NCBI RefSeq assembly: GCF_004168625.1
Contig: NZ_SDWW01000015.1
Coordinates: forward strand, 1-64,000
DNA length: 64,000 nucleotides
Origin: Pengzhenrongella frigida
GTDB lineage: Bacteria > Actinomycetota > Actinomycetes > Actinomycetales > Cellulomonadaceae
Direction: 5' to 3'
Part shown: positions 28,895 to 37,296 of the stretch, piece by piece
Numbering within the stretch: position 1 is the stretch's first letter
How the letters are laid out: the number at the start of each line of letters is the position of its first letter
Translations under genes and position numbers: made by a program
Notes under the pieces: generated by a model
Told to the model about the DNA's origin: nothing
Seen by the model: only the letters and a program-made list of their open reading frames with translations
Databases searched by the model: none

Positions 28895-29758
28895 GTGGAG
28901 ATCATCGCGAGTCCGTGGAAACGCTGGGGCAAGCACCGCACGTACCTGAACGGGGCGGACGAGACGCGGCTCGGGTTCTACGACCACCAGACCGGGGTGC
29001 TGGCCGTGGAGGTGGACTCAGCGCGCGCTGAACTCGAGGCCTGGGTCTCGCAGAACACGACCGAACGCGTAGCTGCCGAGGCAACTCACGTCGTCGTCGA
29101 TACCGCACCTCCCATCGCAGCCGTTGCACTCACACGAGCCTCCCCGAGGCACGTACTGACACCTGACCTCGCCCGGACGCCCGGCCCGCTCGGGTCGCTC
29201 TACGGCGTCCCTGGTGCTCTCGCGCTGGAGAAGGCAGCGACTCTTCCCGCTGAGCAGGCCGAACCTTGGCTGATGGGCGCGGCCGGCGAGCAAGCCATCG
29301 CCGCGACTCTCACCGGACTGCCCGCCGCATGGTTCTCGCTGCACTCGATCCCCCTGGGAGACCCCGACTCCCCGACCGGAGACCTCGACCATCTCGTCAT
29401 CGGACCGGGGGGTGTCTACGTCATCAACTCCAAGCACCACCCTGGCCAGGTGGTCTTCGTCAAGGGCGACATGGTCCTTGTCGCCCGACACGCCCAGCCG
29501 TACATCGCGGCCGCACGCCGGGACGCGATGACCGTCGCCGTTCGCCTCTCGGCGGCGGTCGGCACGCCCGTCACAGTGACGCCGGTGATCGCGTTCGTCG
29601 GTGCGGATGAGGTCGTGATCAAGTTCCCGCCGCGCGACACGTTGCTCACGACGCGCGGACAGGTGCTCGATGATCTGACCCGCCGCAGGGCCTCCTTGGA
29701 TGCGGCAACCGCCGCCGCCATCGTCGACGTCGCGCAACGGCCGAGTACTTGGCGGTAG
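28895..29758 (+). CDS. NERD-domain protein
   Basis: 287 residues. The NERD (nuclease-related) domain spans about 120-240: GAAGEQAIAATL, DLDHLVIGPGGVYVINSK. The catalytic-type pattern keeps Asp and Lys, but the acid before Lys is Asn (NSK), as seen in many actinobacterial NERD proteins, so nuclease activity is doubtful. The N-terminal ~110 residues are unassigned. Start GTG has AGGCAGAG upstream. Codon choice is a little less GC-biased than in the neighbours and it follows a tRNA gene, so it may be acquired DNA. Function unknown. Confidence 0.8.
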   Translation: MEIIASPWKRWGKHRTYLNGADETRLGFYDHQTGVLAVEVDSARAELEAWVSQNTTERVAAEATHVVVDTAPPIAAVALTRASPRHVLTPDLARTPGPLGSLYGVPGALALEKAATLPAEQAEPWLMGAAGEQAIAATLTGLPAAWFSLHSIPLGDPDSPTGDLDHLVIGPGGVYVINSKHHPGQVVFVKGDMVLVARHAQPYIAAARRDAMTVAVRLSAAVGTPVTVTPVIAFVGADEVVIKFPPRDTLLTTRGQVLDDLTRRRASLDAATAAAIVDVAQRPSTWR

Positions 29759-29890
29759 GCCGCCCGGCTTCGCCTCGCCGGTCCTGCACACGGCCATCCG
29801 ACGGGTTCAGATCCGTCCGGACCTACCGTCCGACGCGGTCGGCGTTGAACGACAGCCAGGCGTCAACTTCGACACGTCGATGGAGCGAGG

Positions 29891-29970
29891 CGTTCCCACG
29901 GGAACGTCTCGTCCCAAGAAGTAAGACAGGATCGTCCACATACTCCTCCGGCGCGTTCCCGCGGGAAGCG
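29891..29970. repeat. Pair of TTCCC-N2-GGGAA palindromes 63 bp apart
   Basis: CGTTCCC-AC-GGGAACG at 29891-29906 and GTTCCC-GC-GGGAAG centred near 29961. Centres are 63 bp apart, six helical turns. They lie between the NERD gene and the convergent small membrane protein. Could be operators or processing sites. Confidence 0.6.
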
Positions 29971-29980
29971 GCTGGCGCTG

Positions 29981-30235
29981 CTACTCGGCCCGCCGGCCGG
30001 CCAGATAGCCGGCCGCCCAGCTGGCCGCGACCAGACTCGCAACACCGACCGCGACGGCCCAACGATGAGTTGAATCGAGGCCGAACCCCGGCGTGAAGGC
30101 CGTCTCCGTCAGCGGCGCGTAGGCAAACCAGCCAAGAGCCACCGATGACGGAACCAGCACGAAGGCGGCGACACTGAGCAGGAAGAGCACACTCCCGGCG
30201 ACCAGCAGGGCCCTTGCGCGACGTCGTGGCGACAC
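29981..30235 (-). CDS. Small two-helix membrane protein
   Basis: 84 residues: basic N-terminus (PRRRAR), helix about 8-35, a loop with an ALGWFAYAPL stretch, helix about 58-80, and a final GRRAE. No family recognised; similar small proteins are common near actinobacterial genes. GTG start. Basic ends on both sides predict cytosolic termini. Confidence 0.6.
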   Translation of the reverse strand: MSPRRRARALLVAGSVLFLLSVAAFVLVPSSVALGWFAYAPLTETAFTPGFGLDSTHRWAVAVGVASLVAASWAAGYLAGRRAE

Positions 30236-30350
30236 GCTGCGAGCGTAGCGACCAGACGCGCCGTCGGAGGAGACATGCGGCCAGCGGCAGGACCATCGAT
30301 TTCAGAATCGCCCTCGTCGCCGTCCTTCTCGTGGATCCACGGTGCGCAGC

Positions 30351-30911
30351 TCAGGCCGTGACGCCGAAGTCGACGTCCTTGGTCTCGACCGTCCCGGCTC
30401 TCCGCCCCGGCGCTTCCTGGCCGCTCCAGTACAGATTTGTGTGCGGGATGACCTGGGCCGGCGGTGGCGCCCCCCACTCTGTCTTGTCACCGGTCGTGTG
30501 CGCGTCACTGACGAGGGTCGCGTCGTACCCGCGCACGAACGCGCCATGCAGCGTCGATCGGATGCAGGCATCGGTCTCTGCGCCCACAACTATGAGGCGC
30601 CCGACTCCGAGGCCCGACAGCACCGACTCGAGGATGGTGTCCTCGAACGCGTCGCCGTAGCTCTTCCCCACGAGCGGCTCGGCACCACGCGGGGTGAGCT
30701 CGGGGACGATCCGCCAGTCCTCGCTTCCGCTGGCGAGCTCGTCATCGGAGTGCTGGACCCAGACGACTGCGACCTGCTCTCGCCGTGCCTTGTCGATCAG
30801 GATGCCGACGTTCGCGACGACCGCGTCGCGCGTGTGAGCCGCCTCGACGACGCCGTTCTGCACATCGACGACGAGGAGCGCAGTGCTCGGCCGGTTCTCG
30901 ATCGTGGTCAT
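30351..30911 (-). CDS. Isochorismatase-like cysteine hydrolase
   Basis: 186 residues with the catalytic triad of the family: Asp16 in VVDVQ, Lys83 in GKSYGDAF and Cys116 in TDACIRST. Family members hydrolyse isochorismate, nicotinamide, N-carbamoyl amides or similar. The siderophore ABC operon lies downstream on the same strand, but a 96-bp gap and no iron box here make a link to siderophore synthesis unproven. GAGGG precedes the ATG. Confidence 0.9.
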   Translation of the reverse strand: MTTIENRPSTALLVVDVQNGVVEAAHTRDAVVANVGILIDKARREQVAVVWVQHSDDELASGSEDWRIVPELTPRGAEPLVGKSYGDAFEDTILESVLSGLGVGRLIVVGAETDACIRSTLHGAFVRGYDATLVSDAHTTGDKTEWGAPPPAQVIPHTNLYWSGQEAPGRRAGTVETKDVDFGVTA

Positions 30912-31007
30912 CGCGTGCCCTCGCTCACAGTCGGGATGTCGGTCGATTCACCCTAGGTCTCGCCACCGGTTCGCGAGCTCTGCGCCGGTGGTGTCCGCGC
31001 CGGAGCG

Positions 31008-31892
31008 TTACGCGTGGTCCGGGGTGTGTCGGACATGGGCGTTGCGGCGGGCGGGTACGACCATCGGCGTGCCGGTCTCCGGGTCGGGCAGCACGCGGCA
31101 CTCGAGGCCGAACACCTCTCGCACCAGATCCTCGGTCACCACCTCGGCGGGGGTGCCCTGCGCGACCACGCGACCCTTGCGCATCGCGATCAGGAACGAG
31201 CCGTAGCGTGCGGCCTGGTTGAGGTCGTGCAGCACCGCGACCAGGGTCCGGCCCCGCTCGTGCTGACTCGCCAGCAGGTCCATCACCTCGAACTGGTGGG
31301 CGATGTCGAGGAACGTCGTCGGCTCGTCGAGCAGCAGCAGGTCGGTCTCCTGCGCGAGAGCCATCGCCAGCCAGACCCGCTGCCGCTGGCCGCCCGACAG
31401 GTCGGCGACGTGGCGGTCGCGCAGGTCGCTGACCTCGGTCGCGGCCATCGCGTCGGCGACGATGCGCGCGTCCGCGGCGGACCACTGTCGCAGCAGGCTC
31501 TGGTGCGGGTACCGGCCGCGGGCCACCAGGTCGCCCACCGTGATCGCCTCGGGAGCGATCGGACTCTGCGGCAGCAGGGCCAGCCGCTGGGCGATCGCGC
31601 GCGTGCGCATCTTGTCCATGGGCTCGCCGTCGAGCAGCACCCGACCCGCACGAGGCTTGAGCGTGCGCGCGAGGGCGCGCAGCAGGGTGGACTTGCCGCA
31701 CCCGTTCGGGCCGATGATCACGGTGAACGATCCGCGCGGGATCGCGACGGACAGGTCCTCGGCCACCACGAGGCGGTCGTAGGCCAACGTCAGGCCCTGC
31801 GCGAGCAGCGGCGACGAGGTCGGCGCGGGATGCGTCCCCCCGCTCGTCGGTCCCGGGGGCGTCGCGGGCTTCGTCATCGGTGTGGCGGTCAT
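31008..31892 (-). CDS. Iron-siderophore ABC transporter ATPase (FecE/FepC type)
   Basis: 294 residues. Walker A GPNGCGKST at 61-69, LSGGQRQR signature, Walker B LLLLDEPTTFLD and the HDLNQAARY H-loop typical of the FecE/FepC/BtuD subgroup. A Pro/Thr-rich 28-residue leader precedes the domain. AAGGGGACGGT lies right before ATG. Last gene of the siderophore operon; overlaps the upstream permease by 4 bp. Confidence 0.95.
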   Translation of the reverse strand: MTATPMTKPATPPGPTSGGTHPAPTSSPLLAQGLTLAYDRLVVAEDLSVAIPRGSFTVIIGPNGCGKSTLLRALARTLKPRAGRVLLDGEPMDKMRTRAIAQRLALLPQSPIAPEAITVGDLVARGRYPHQSLLRQWSAADARIVADAMAATEVSDLRDRHVADLSGGQRQRVWLAMALAQETDLLLLDEPTTFLDIAHQFEVMDLLASQHERGRTLVAVLHDLNQAARYGSFLIAMRKGRVVAQGTPAEVVTEDLVREVFGLECRVLPDPETGTPMVVPARRNAHVRHTPDHA

Positions 31893-32932
31893 ACCGTCCC
31901 CTTCTTCCACTCGCCCACCAGCAGGTACGCGAGGTAGACCCCTCCGAGCCCGGCGGTCAGCACGCCGACCGGGTACTGCGCGCCCCACGGGGCATGCTGA
32001 GCGAACAGGTCCGCGGCGACCAGGACGGTCGTGCCCATGCATGCCGCCGCGACCATCCCTGGCCCGCTCGAGCCCGTCAGTCGCCGGGCGATCTGTGGGG
32101 CCGTCAGGGCGACGAACGCTACCGGCCCGGCCACCGAGACCGCGGCCGCCGTCAGCGCGACGCCCACCATGATCGCGAGACCGCGAGTCCACCCGGGCGA
32201 GACCCCGAGCCCGGTCGCGGCGTCGTCGCCCATCTCGACGATCTGCAGCCGCCGGGTCAGGGCCAGGGCCGCCGGGAGCAGGACCGCCAGCGCGACGCCG
32301 ATGGTCACGACGTCGCCCCACTGCCGCGACTGCAGGCTGCCGCTGAGCCAGGCCGCGAGCTGCACGGCCTCCTGCTGCGTGGTCCGCGCCAGTACGAACT
32401 GCACGAACGCCATGGCCATCGCGCCGACCGCGATGCCGACGACGACCATCCGGTACGGCGCCCGCAGCCCCCGACCGGACCCGAGCAGCACCGCCGCTGC
32501 CGCTACGACCCCGCCGACCAGGGCGCCGATCGGCACCGGCACCACGCCCGGCCACACGAGGGCCGCCGCGGCCGCGCCGGCAGCGGATCCCGCACCGAGG
32601 CCGATCACGTCGGGGCTGCCGAGCGGGTTGCGTGTGACGCTCTGGAAGATCGCCCCGGGCACCGCGAACGCTGCGCCTGCGCCGACCGCGACCAGGAGCC
32701 GCGGCAGGCGGTTGCTGTACAGCACCCATTCCTGCGCCCGGGAGCCCTGGTGGGCGAGCACCGCCGGCAGGTCGGCGACCGCGATGCCGAGCTCGCCGAT
32801 CGTGATGGTGAGCACGGCGAGCGCGAGGGTGAGGACCAGCAGCGCACCGCTGACCATGACGGCGCGCGGGTTCACCGGCACGGCCCGGTTCACCGGCGCA
32901 GTCCTCGGCCGCGCCACGGCGGGAGCACTCAT
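31889..32932 (-). CDS. Iron-siderophore ABC transporter permease (FecCD family)
   Basis: 347 residues, about nine to ten membrane helices. FecCD signatures are visible: LPRLLVAVGAGAAFAVPGAIFQSVTRNPLGSPD and GPVAFVALTAPQIARRL. Pairs with the other permease to form a heterodimeric channel. Four-bp overlaps on both sides. Confidence 0.95.
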   Translation of the reverse strand: MSAPAVARPRTAPVNRAVPVNPRAVMVSGALLVLTLALAVLTITIGELGIAVADLPAVLAHQGSRAQEWVLYSNRLPRLLVAVGAGAAFAVPGAIFQSVTRNPLGSPDVIGLGAGSAAGAAAAALVWPGVVPVPIGALVGGVVAAAAVLLGSGRGLRAPYRMVVVGIAVGAMAMAFVQFVLARTTQQEAVQLAAWLSGSLQSRQWGDVVTIGVALAVLLPAALALTRRLQIVEMGDDAATGLGVSPGWTRGLAIMVGVALTAAAVSVAGPVAFVALTAPQIARRLTGSSGPGMVAAACMGTTVLVAADLFAQHAPWGAQYPVGVLTAGLGGVYLAYLLVGEWKKGTV

Positions 32933-33939
32933 AGTCCCGCCCGTCCCTGCCGCACGGCGGCGATGAGGAACGGGGCCCCGACGAACGCCGTCACCACTCC
33001 CACCATGAGCTCGCCCGGGCGGGCGACCACCCGGCCGAGCACGTCAGAGCCCAGCAGCAGGACCGGGCCGAGCAGGGCGCAGTACGGCAGCAGCCACCGA
33101 TGGTCGGAGCCCGTGAACGACCGGACCACGTGAGGCACCGCCAGCCCGACGAAGCCCACCGGGCCGACCGCAGCGACCGCCGCGGCTGCGAGCAGGGTGG
33201 CGGAGGCCGCCCCGACCGCCCGGGTGCGACCCGCGCGCAGGCCGAGCGCCGTGGCGGTCTCGTCACCGAGTGCCAGCGCGTTCAGTCCACGCGGCAGCAG
33301 CAGCGCAAGCACCAGCCCGACGACGACGAACGGCAGCACCCGGTCGACCGTGTCGTCGGGGCGGCCGGCCAGCGAACCCACGACCCAGAACCGGTAGCTG
33401 TTGAACACCTCCGGCTGCGCGAGCGCGATCGCCTGCACCAGTGCGGCCAGCGCCGCGGAGATCGCGACCCCGGCGAGCACGAGGCGCACCGGCGTGGCCC
33501 GGCCGCGCGGACCGCCGGAGGCGATGACGTAGACGGCCACCGCCGCGAAGAGCGCCCCAGGCACGGCCGCCCACACCGACCGGCCGGCTCCCGCGCCCAG
33601 CGTCGCGGTGACCAGCACGACCGACGCGGACGCCCCCGCGTTCACCCCGAGGATCCCGGGGTCGCCGAGCGGGTTGCGCGTCAGGCCCTGGATGACGGCC
33701 CCGGCCACCGCGAGGGCGGCTCCCGCGAGCAGGCCGAGCTCGGTCCGGGCGAGCCGGGAGGTGACGATGGCCGACGTGTAGGAGTCGTCGGGGTGCAGCC
33801 AGGCCGACCAGACCTCGCCGAGCGGGACCGACTTGGCGCCGACGGCGACGCTGAGCCCGGCGGCGAGCACCAGCAGTCCGGCACTGACCAGCAGGCCCGC
33901 GCCCAGCAGCCAGGCGCGCGACCGCGAGCCCCGCACCAC
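32929..33939 (-). CDS. Iron-siderophore ABC transporter permease (FecCD family)
   Basis: 336 residues, polytopic, with the same signatures as its partner (GAVIQGLTRNPLGDPGILGVNAGAS and GPVGFVGLAVPHVVRSF). The start region (GTG 33939 or 33936) sits inside the 3' arm of a strong stem-loop that separates it from the binding-protein gene, so ribosome access may depend on unfolding or coupling. Confidence 0.95.
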   Translation of the reverse strand: MVRGSRSRAWLLGAGLLVSAGLLVLAAGLSVAVGAKSVPLGEVWSAWLHPDDSYTSAIVTSRLARTELGLLAGAALAVAGAVIQGLTRNPLGDPGILGVNAGASASVVLVTATLGAGAGRSVWAAVPGALFAAVAVYVIASGGPRGRATPVRLVLAGVAISAALAALVQAIALAQPEVFNSYRFWVVGSLAGRPDDTVDRVLPFVVVGLVLALLLPRGLNALALGDETATALGLRAGRTRAVGAASATLLAAAAVAAVGPVGFVGLAVPHVVRSFTGSDHRWLLPYCALLGPVLLLGSDVLGRVVARPGELMVGVVTAFVGAPFLIAAVRQGRAGL

Positions 33940-33960
33940 TTCGGTGTGCGGGGCTCGCGG
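33922..33960 (-). other. Strong intercistronic stem-loop between siderophore-binding protein and permease genes
   Basis: Arms 33922-33936 and 33946-33960 are perfect 15-bp complements with a 9-nt loop and no T-tract. In the transcript it comes after the binding-protein stop and includes the permease start. Likely role: partial termination or 3'-end protection, giving more binding protein than permease. Confidence 0.7.
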
Positions 33961-33981
33961 TGCGGTGAGGGTGACGATGGG

Positions 33982-35046
33982 TCAGGAGACCTTCGCGACC
34001 ACGGCCGCGATCTGCGGCACGTAGGTGTCGAGCGCCCACGGGATGCTCAGCGGGGACGCCACGGACACGGCCATGCCGAGCTGGCGGTCGATCATGGGGA
34101 GGTAGCCGCTGGAGCTGAAGGCCGGGATCTGCTGCCACAGGGGCTGCGCCTCGGTGGCTGCCTGCTCGTCGGTGTCGTTGAACCAGGTGAACAGCACGTC
34201 CACGTCGTCGATCGTGTCGGCGTTCTCCAGGCCGAGTGTGGAGTAGAACGAGCCCGGGTCGGGCTCGAGGTCGGAGACCGACGGGGCGAGCTGCAGGCCC
34301 AGGTCCGTCAGCAGCGCGACGCGGCTGTCGCCCGGCATGTACACCCCGAGGGCCCCCGGCTGGTCGCCGCCGTACACGTAGGCGAACGTCGTGCCCGCGA
34401 ACTCCGGGTGCGCGGCCTTGACCTCGTCATAGGCGCGCTGCACGTCAGCGACGATCTCGTCGCCCTTCTCCGGGACTCCCAGCGCCTCGGCGGCGATGGT
34501 GATCTGGTCCTGCGACGACGTCGCCCACGCCTCGCCCGGGTAGGCGACGACCGGCGCGAACTCGGAGAGCTGGTCGAAGGTGGCCTGGTCGAGCCCTGAC
34601 TGCGTGGCGAGGATCAGGTCGGGGTTCAGCCCGATGATCGCCTCGACGTCGATCTCGGGGTAGATGGTGATCGCCTCCGGCAGCTCGCCGCCCTGCTCCT
34701 CCACGGCCGCGCGGAACCAGGGTTCGAAGCCGTCCGCGTCGCCGCCCCAGGTGTCGGCCTCGACGCCGACAGGGATGGTGCCGAGAGCCACGGTGATGTC
34801 GGCGGCGCCCCAGCCGATGGCGACCACGCGCTCCGGCTTCTTCTCGATCGTGGCGTCGCCGAGCGTGGACGTGATGGTCACGGGGAACGCGGCGGACGAG
34901 GTGCTCGCGTCGTCTGCCGGGACGTCCGCGACGGCGTCGTCACCTGAGCCGCAGGCGGCGAGCGTGAAGGTGACCGCACCGACGGCGGCGAGAGCGGTGA
35001 GGCTCCGGCTGGCGGCCGGTCGGGACAACGGCGTGCTCAGGTGCAC
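33982..35046 (-). CDS. Iron-siderophore ABC transporter substrate-binding lipoprotein
   Basis: 354 residues. Signal peptide with lipobox LAAC near residue 32, then a periplasmic-binding-protein class III fold (FepB/FecB-like): PERVVAIGWGAADITVALG, EAIIGLNPDLILA. Captures the ferric siderophore outside the membrane. GTG start with GGAG upstream. First gene of a four-gene operon whose promoter region holds the iron box at 35119-35137. Confidence 0.93.
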   Translation of the reverse strand: MHLSTPLSRPAASRSLTALAAVGAVTFTLAACGSGDDAVADVPADDASTSSAAFPVTITSTLGDATIEKKPERVVAIGWGAADITVALGTIPVGVEADTWGGDADGFEPWFRAAVEEQGGELPEAITIYPEIDVEAIIGLNPDLILATQSGLDQATFDQLSEFAPVVAYPGEAWATSSQDQITIAAEALGVPEKGDEIVADVQRAYDEVKAAHPEFAGTTFAYVYGGDQPGALGVYMPGDSRVALLTDLGLQLAPSVSDLEPDPGSFYSTLGLENADTIDDVDVLFTWFNDTDEQAATEAQPLWQQIPAFSSSGYLPMIDRQLGMAVSVASPLSIPWALDTYVPQIAAVVAKVS

Positions 35047-35118
35047 GGGGGGCTCCGTTCGGGTAGGGCGTCGCCAGCCGGAGCGGGTGCGTCACGGCCA
35101 CAGGCTGCGTCGCACTGA

Positions 35119-35137
35119 TGAGGTAAGGCTATCCTAT
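35119..35137. promoter_or_regulatory. DtxR/IdeR-type iron box
   Basis: TGAGGTAAGGCTATCCTAT matches the TTAGGTTAGGCTAACCTAA consensus at 15 of 19 positions and is itself a palindrome. It is 73-91 bp upstream of the siderophore-binding protein start and overlaps a TAGGAT -10-like box on the minus strand. Predicts repression by the iron-loaded regulator and induction under iron starvation. Confidence 0.85.
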
Positions 35138-35145
35138 CTTCTGGC

Positions 35146-36225
35146 CTAGCGGACACCGGGCCCGAAGGCGAGCACGCGGAGGTCGCCCGATCCCGTCAGG
35201 GTCAGCGGACCGGCCGCAGCCGGCACGGCGAACGTCTCCCCGCGGGACACCGCGGTCACCGGACCCGCCGCGGTCGAACCCGTCGAACCCACCGAGCCCG
35301 TCGAACCCGTCGAACCCGTCGAACTCGCGGGCGCGAGGGTCCCGGCGCCGGAGAGGACCACGAGGGTCCGGTACTCGGCCGGAAGGACCGATCCGGGGCG
35401 AAAGACGGTCGCCGAGAAGTACTGCGCGGCCGGCGGCGGGAGCAGTCGACCGTCGGTGGGGAGGTCCAGGGCCGCGCGCACCACGAGTGCCTCCGCCTGG
35501 GCGGCGGACAGCCCGTGCAGGTCCACGCACCGCAGGGCCGCCGCGCGCTCGCACCCGAGAAAGGCCCCGGAGCTGTCGGGGAAGAGGCCCTTCCACTCGA
35601 GCAGGATCGACAGGTCGGCGGCCTGCTGGACCTCGACGAGGAGGATCCCCTCGCCGATGGCGTGCGCGGTGCCCGGCGGGACGTAGACGCTGTCCCCGGC
35701 CGTGACGGTGAGGGTGTGCATCGCAGCGAGCATGCCTGCGACGTCTTGCTCCTCCACCCAGCCGACCAGCTCGGCGGGGGCGATGTCGCGGGTCCAGCCC
35801 AGGTGCACGACGCCCGACGTCGGCGCCTCGACCACGAACCACGCCTCGGCCTTGCCGTTCGGCCACACGCCCAGCTCACGTGCGCACGCGTCGCTGGGGT
35901 GGGCGTGCACCGGGAGCCGCTGGCCGGCGTCGAGCAGCTTGACGAGCGGGATCGAGAGCTCGGGGGCGGGCCGGTCGACGCGGCCCAGCCAGTGCATCGG
36001 GTCGGCGCGCACCTCGTCGCGGAGCGTCCCGCCGGCGTCGAGCATCGTGAGGCCCGAGGTCTCCTCGCCCCATCGGGTCACCGTGGAAGCCACCCAGTCC
36101 TCGGGCCGCTCGCTGGCGTCGGCAGGTGCGCCGCCACGGAACAGGTCGATCCGGCCGGCGCCCCGGTAGAACGTGGGTGGCGTGTTCCGCCCGATCGGAA
36201 CGGGCCGGGGGGCGGCGATGGTCAT
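35146..36225 (-). CDS. manA: Mannose-6-phosphate isomerase-like (class I PMI) protein
   Basis: 359 residues. Cupin metal motif with VHAHPSD and PPGTAHAIGEG, and a glutamate in LLVEVQQ. Converts mannose-6-P and fructose-6-P in classic members, needing zinc. Shorter than actinobacterial ManA of ~400 residues and closer to the compact class I type. A Ser-Thr-Gly tract near residue 300 comes from a 9-bp GTCGAACCC repeat (35273-35326, six units) in a surface loop. It is divergent from deoR and probably controlled by the TTCG-box array in between, so it likely serves the adjacent sugar locus. Confidence 0.88.
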   Translation of the reverse strand: MTIAAPRPVPIGRNTPPTFYRGAGRIDLFRGGAPADASERPEDWVASTVTRWGEETSGLTMLDAGGTLRDEVRADPMHWLGRVDRPAPELSIPLVKLLDAGQRLPVHAHPSDACARELGVWPNGKAEAWFVVEAPTSGVVHLGWTRDIAPAELVGWVEEQDVAGMLAAMHTLTVTAGDSVYVPPGTAHAIGEGILLVEVQQAADLSILLEWKGLFPDSSGAFLGCERAAALRCVDLHGLSAAQAEALVVRAALDLPTDGRLLPPPAAQYFSATVFRPGSVLPAEYRTLVVLSGAGTLAPASSTGSTGSTGSVGSTGSTAAGPVTAVSRGETFAVPAAAGPLTLTGSGDLRVLAFGPGVR

Positions 36226-36264
36226 GCGAGGACTCTCCCTTGAGGTGGCGCCCGGGGCGCAGTT

Positions 36265-36309
36265 TTTCGCCGTTTCGTGCGGTGTTCGATCACTCTTCGA
36301 TTACTTTCG
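36265..36309. promoter_or_regulatory. Array of five TTCG boxes in the manA-deoR gap: candidate DeoR operator
   Basis: TTTCG at 36265-36269, 36273-36277 and 36305-36309, with GTTCG at 36284-36288 and CTTCG at 36295-36299. The last four are spaced 10-11 bp apart, on one face of the helix. DeoR/GlpR-family repressors often bind direct repeats of TTTCG-like units. It lies 40-84 bp upstream of manA. Confidence 0.6.
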
Positions 36310-36468
36310 GCGTGAGGCCGATGCTAGGGGTCCCCATGGAGGGCGGTCAACAACGAAACCTGCACAAAACTGCAAACCGGCTACACTGGCACCGGCGACC
36401 CCCTTGCAGAACCGCATCGTGGTGTCGCACGCAGGTCATCGAGCGCACGCAGCCATCGAGAGGAAGCC

Positions 36469-37296
36469 ATGACGGATACGCAGCGGCCGCCACGGCTACC
36501 GGCCCGACGCAAGGACGAGCTGGCCGCCGCGGTCATCAGGACGGGTGAGGTCACGGTCAGTGATCTCGCCGAGCAGTTCGGCGTCTCGGTGGACACAGTG
36601 CGGCGAGACCTCGACGAGCTGGCCGCGGACGGTGTCATCAAGCGCACGCACGGGGGCGCGGTCCGCAACACCCTGCCGTCGCGTACGGAGACCCCGATCC
36701 CGGATCGTATGCATCTCCACGGCGCGGCCAAGCGCCGGATGGGCGCGCTCGCCGCGTCCCTCATCGAGGACGGCCAGACCATCGTGATCAATGGCGGCAC
36801 CACCACGCTCGCGGTCCTGCCGCACCTCGCGGGGCGGCGCAACCTCACCGTCGTGACCAACAACCTGCTGGCCCCCGTCGAGGTCCCGATGCAGTGCGCT
36901 CGCGACGTGTACCTGCTCGGGGGAAACGTGCGGGTCGGCTCTCAGGTCACGGTGGGCCCGGTGGAGTTTCCCGGGACCGACGGCGGCCGCTCCCACCGGA
37001 TCCAGGCCGACGTCGCGCTGATCAGCGTGGGCGGGGTCGCTCCGGAGATGGGGTACTCGACCTCCAACCTGCACGAGGCGCGGATGATGCTCGAGATGAT
37101 GCGCGCGGCGCGACGCGTCGTCGTGCTCGCCGACAGCTCCAAGCTCGGCCGGAGCAGCTTCGCCCAGGTGGCGGAGCTCGAGGCCGCCGACGTCCTGGTC
37201 ACCAGCGAGCCGGTCGCGGAGCGCCTCGGTGAGCTGCTGGCCGCAGCTCAGGTGACCGTCCTGGTAGCAGGGGAGACGAACGGGAACGGGTCGTGA
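36469..37296 (+). CDS. DeoR/GlpR-family transcriptional regulator
   Basis: 275 residues. N-terminal HTH (about 10-62: RKDELAAAVIRTGEVTVSDLAEQFGVSVDTVRRDLDEL, KRTHGGAV) and the C-terminal DeoR sensor fold with the NGGTTTLAV and phosphate-sugar binding-type loops. Such proteins respond to a sugar phosphate. AGAGGAAGCC precedes ATG. A TACACT -10-like box is at 36382-36387. The 4-bp GTGA overlap couples it to the epimerase gene. Confidence 0.94.
   Translation: MTDTQRPPRLPARRKDELAAAVIRTGEVTVSDLAEQFGVSVDTVRRDLDELAADGVIKRTHGGAVRNTLPSRTETPIPDRMHLHGAAKRRMGALAASLIEDGQTIVINGGTTTLAVLPHLAGRRNLTVVTNNLLAPVEVPMQCARDVYLLGGNVRVGSQVTVGPVEFPGTDGGRSHRIQADVALISVGGVAPEMGYSTSNLHEARMMLEMMRAARRVVVLADSSKLGRSSFAQVAELEAADVLVTSEPVAERLGELLAAAQVTVLVAGETNGNGS

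Noticed and set aside
28676-28987. Minus-strand frame overlapping the NERD start
   Set aside because: No domain or ribosome site; lies opposite the better supported NERD gene.
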